A stretch of 64,000 nucleotides of DNA from Chitinophagaceae bacterium. Its GTDB lineage: Bacteria; Bacteroidota; Bacteroidia; Chitinophagales; Chitinophagaceae. The notes under the pieces were generated by a model, which was not told the origin of the DNA, did no database searches, and worked only from the letters and a program-made list of their open reading frames with translations. Made by a program: the position numbers and the translations under genes. Below are positions 61,877 through 64,000 of this stretch, in pieces. Where the stretch lies: NCBI GenBank assembly GCA_016720565.1, contig JADKKJ010000001.1:930001-994000 (forward strand), given 5' to 3'. Every line of letters starts with the position of its first letter. The stretch's first letter is position 1.

Positions 61877-63934
61877 TTATTTTTTCCTTTTTTTCTTCGG
61901 TACCTCTTCCTCTGTTTTCTCTGCAGCGATCTCAGCGGCCACGATCCATTCATAATCGAGTTGCCTTTTTGTAAGATTGGCGGCCACTACCCTGATCCAA
62001 ACCTTATCTCCCATCCTGAATTTCTTACCGCTTCGTCTGCCCACCAGGCAATAGTCTTCTTCCACATGGCGAAACTCATCGTATTCCAGCAGGCTATTCA
62101 CACTGATCAGTCCTTCACATTTATGTTCGATGGTCTCCACCCAAAAACCAAAACTAGCTACTCCGCTGATCACTCCTTCAAACTCTTCGCCGAGATAATT
62201 TTTCATATACAGCACCTGCATATATTTGTTCGCGGCCCTTTCTGTTTCCATTGCGGCCCGCTCCCTTTCACTGCAGTGCTTGCATTTTTCTTCCAGTTTT
62301 TTATCCGGACGAATATCACCGGCCAGTACTTCAGCAAGAATACGATGCACAAGAATATCCGGATACCTTCTGATCGGGGAAGTAAAATGGCAATAATTGG
62401 TAAATCCAAGGCCATAATGGCCCAGGTTATCAGTGGTATATTTTGCCTTCGACATGGTTCGTATTCCTAACTGCTCCAGCACATGCTGTTCAGGTTTTCC
62501 TTTTACATCCTTCAGTAACTGGTTAAAGGAAATGGCGATCTGGTCTGGTGAGCTGGTATCAAACGTATGGCCGAATTTTTTCGCGAAGGCCGCAAATGGG
62601 ATCAGCTTTTCTTCATCAGGATCATCATGCACCCGGTACGGGAAAGGAAGCGATTTGCCATTAACCTTGATCTTGGAAATATTCTCCGCCACGGTTCGGT
62701 TTGCCAGCAGCATGAACTCTTCAATAAGCTGGTGTGCTTCTTTGCTTTCCTTGACCATGATGCCAACCGGAATGCCTTTATCATCCAGGCGGAATCTAAC
62801 CTCCTGGGAAGAAAAGTTTATAGCCCCGTGCTGGAATCTTTTCTTCCGCATTTTTTGTGCAAAGTCATTCAGCAGAAGTATTTCATCTTTATACAATCCG
62901 TCTTTTTCCTCTATAATGGCCTGCACTTCTTCATAGGTAAACCGGTGGTTGGAATGGATCACCGTCCGGCCCAGCCAGTATTGTTTAACCTCTCCACGTT
63001 CCGTAAGTTGGAAAATAGCAGAGAAAGTGAGTTTATCTTCTTTTGGTCGAAGGGAACATAGAAAATTAGAGATATGCTCCGGCAGCATCGGATTCACCCG
63101 GTCGGGCAAATAAACCGAAGTGGCTCGCTGATAAGATTCTTTATCCAGTTCAGTTCCCTGTTCAAGGTAATGGGACACATCCGCAATATGCACACCGATC
63201 TCATATCCTCCATTTTTTAATGGCCGGATAGAAATAGCGTCATCAAAATCTTTTGCATCTGCAGGATCGATGGTAAAAGTAAGCACATCGCGCATGTCCT
63301 TACGCAAACGTATCTCATCAACAGAGATAAGTTCCGGAATACGGGCGGATTCCTCCTGAGCATCCTCAGAAAATTCAAGGGAGAAACCCTGCTCCAGTAA
63401 TAATTCTTTCATGGCGGCATCATGGCCGCTTTCTTCTCCCAGTATACTGATCACTTCCCCTTCCGGCCTTTTGCCACCACTATCCCAACTCAATAAACGC
63501 ACCACTACCCTGTCCTTATCTTTTGCGCCATTTAACCGCCCCTGTGGAATATAGATATCAGGCATAGGCTTGTCCATGTCGGCTATAAAAAATGCATAGG
63601 TTTTTGTAGCAGGTTCTCCGGGTCGGGGTTTTGCAAATTCCAGGTGACCGATAAACTCAACTCTTTTCCGGGTCAGCACTTCACGTATAACGCCCTGCAT
63701 TCTTTTTCCACCTGACTTTATCTCCTTTATGGAGACAAGCACTTTGTCACCATGTAAAGCGGTATTAAAATCTCCCGGACGGATCAGGATATCTGTTTCC
63801 ATGTTTTCGATGGTCACAAAACCCATTCCTGCCCTGGTGATCTCCAAACTGCCTTTCAGCAATTTATTGTTGGATGCTACGGTTCCCGGTTTTTCCCTGC
63901 TATTCTTCTTCTTCTTTGCGTTTTTTCTTCCCAT
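61877..63934 (-). CDS. rnr: Ribonuclease R
   Basis: A 685-residue 3'-5' exoribonuclease of the RNB family that digests structured RNA. After a Lys-rich N-terminus come cold-shock-like OB domains (about 20-200). The RNB catalytic centre follows (TIDPADAKDFDDAISI, with its acidic residues). An S1 domain (about 590-660, GEEFEGVISGVASFGFWVE) and a Lys-rich tail (PKKKRKK) end the protein. Length is typical for the phylum. The ATG lies 9 nt after the stop of the preceding partial gene. Confidence 0.95.
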   Translation of the reverse strand: MGRKNAKKKKNSREKPGTVASNNKLLKGSLEITRAGMGFVTIENMETDILIRPGDFNTALHGDKVLVSIKEIKSGGKRMQGVIREVLTRKRVEFIGHLEFAKPRPGEPATKTYAFFIADMDKPMPDIYIPQGRLNGAKDKDRVVVRLLSWDSGGKRPEGEVISILGEESGHDAAMKELLLEQGFSLEFSEDAQEESARIPELISVDEIRLRKDMRDVLTFTIDPADAKDFDDAISIRPLKNGGYEIGVHIADVSHYLEQGTELDKESYQRATSVYLPDRVNPMLPEHISNFLCSLRPKEDKLTFSAIFQLTERGEVKQYWLGRTVIHSNHRFTYEEVQAIIEEKDGLYKDEILLLNDFAQKMRKKRFQHGAINFSSQEVRFRLDDKGIPVGIMVKESKEAHQLIEEFMLLANRTVAENISKIKVNGKSLPFPYRVHDDPDEEKLIPFAAFAKKFGHTFDTSSPDQIAISFNQLLKDVKGKPEQHVLEQLGIRTMSKAKYTTDNLGHYGLGFTNYCHFTSPIRRYPDILVHRILAEVLAGDIRPDKKLEEKCKHCSERERAAMETERAANKYMQVLYMKNYLGEEFEGVISGVASFGFWVETIEHKCEGLISVNSLLEYDEFRHVEEDYCLVGRRSGKKFRMGDKVWIRVVAANLTKRQLDYEWIVAAEIAAEKTEEEVPKKKRKK

Positions 63935-63943
63935 TGCTACATT

Positions 63944-64000
63944 TTAGTTCTTCTTCTTAAAGTTACGGATGAAATCGCCTACCAGCGATCGGAAATCGCC
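63944..64000 (-). CDS. 3' end of an unidentified gene
   Basis: On the minus strand an open frame enters from the right edge and ends in TAA at 63946-63944 after encoding GDFRSLVGDFIRNFKKKN. The stop is 9 nt before the rnr start, as expected for an upstream gene of the same operon. The visible residues are too few to name a family. Confidence 0.55.
   Translation of the reverse strand, partial: GDFRSLVGDFIRNFKKKN

Noticed and set aside
61859..62470. A 203-codon plus-strand open frame within rnr
   Set aside because: It is antisense to conserved RNase R sequence, and its His/Phe-rich translation resembles no family.

Overview
The window is a stretch of bacterial chromosome from the phylum Bacteroidota, most likely the Chitinophagaceae or a near relative. 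The evidence is the type IX secretion (T9SS) C-terminal domains, a PorP/SprF-family protein, families largely confined to this phylum (BT_3928, DUF1599, DUF2027-Smr, DUF4421), promoters of the TAnnTTTG type, and gene starts almost without Shine-Dalgarno (SD) sequences. The content is mostly housekeeping. I see no prophage, insertion sequence, CRISPR array, rRNA or tRNA.

Layout. 1-3590 (+): end of a DUF1599 gene, a DoxX-like membrane protein, an orphan OppB-type permease and an acyltransferase. 3591-5072 (-): DUF721 and recF. 5177-9232 (+): pdhA, a TPR protein, ribH, a LutA-like Fe-S protein, an EVE protein and a sirtuin. 9226-10737 (-): a saccharopine-dehydrogenase-family enzyme. 10960-15667 (+): gyrA, a TPR protein and a lipoprotein. 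15660-18848 (-): type II NADH dehydrogenase, a PsbP-like lipoprotein and serA. 18937-24025 (+): a beta-lactamase-fold lipoprotein, nnrE/nnrD and membrane pyrophosphatase. 24091-29402 (-): an operon of three unrecognised secreted proteins. 29711-31786 (+): a BlaI/M56 regulatory pair. 31787-38652 (-): a T9SS type B giant adhesin-like protein and its PorP/SprF partner. 39214-45086: small envelope proteins, pyrE, a NUDIX enzyme, coaD, pyrB, pyrR and pruA. 45333-52292: two T9SS type A surface proteins. 52438-53533 (-): prfB with a programmed frameshift. 53646-57526 (+): envelope proteins and a CPBP protease. 57539-57903 (-): RNase P RNA. 58009-64000 (-): a Smr protein, an amino acid permease, a polyprenyl synthetase, RNase R and the end of one more gene.

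Regulatory layer. An element TAnnTTTG or TAnnTTCG lies only 4-7 nt before the start codon of at least seven genes (DUF721, serA, pyrE, pyrB, pyrR, prfB, DUF2027-Smr). Their mRNAs should be leaderless or nearly so. The same element lies further upstream of pdhA, hppA, gyrA, pruA, rnpB and others. The only strong AGGAGG I noticed near a gene start is inside prfB, where it drives frameshifting rather than initiation.

Non-coding DNA worth attention: several intergenic arrays of 7- or 8-nt degenerate tandem repeats, each with its own unit; a palindromic element found beside two of them; a cloverleaf-like inverted-repeat structure upstream of the giant T9SS gene; and three convergent gene pairs whose stop codons are fused in one TGATCA.
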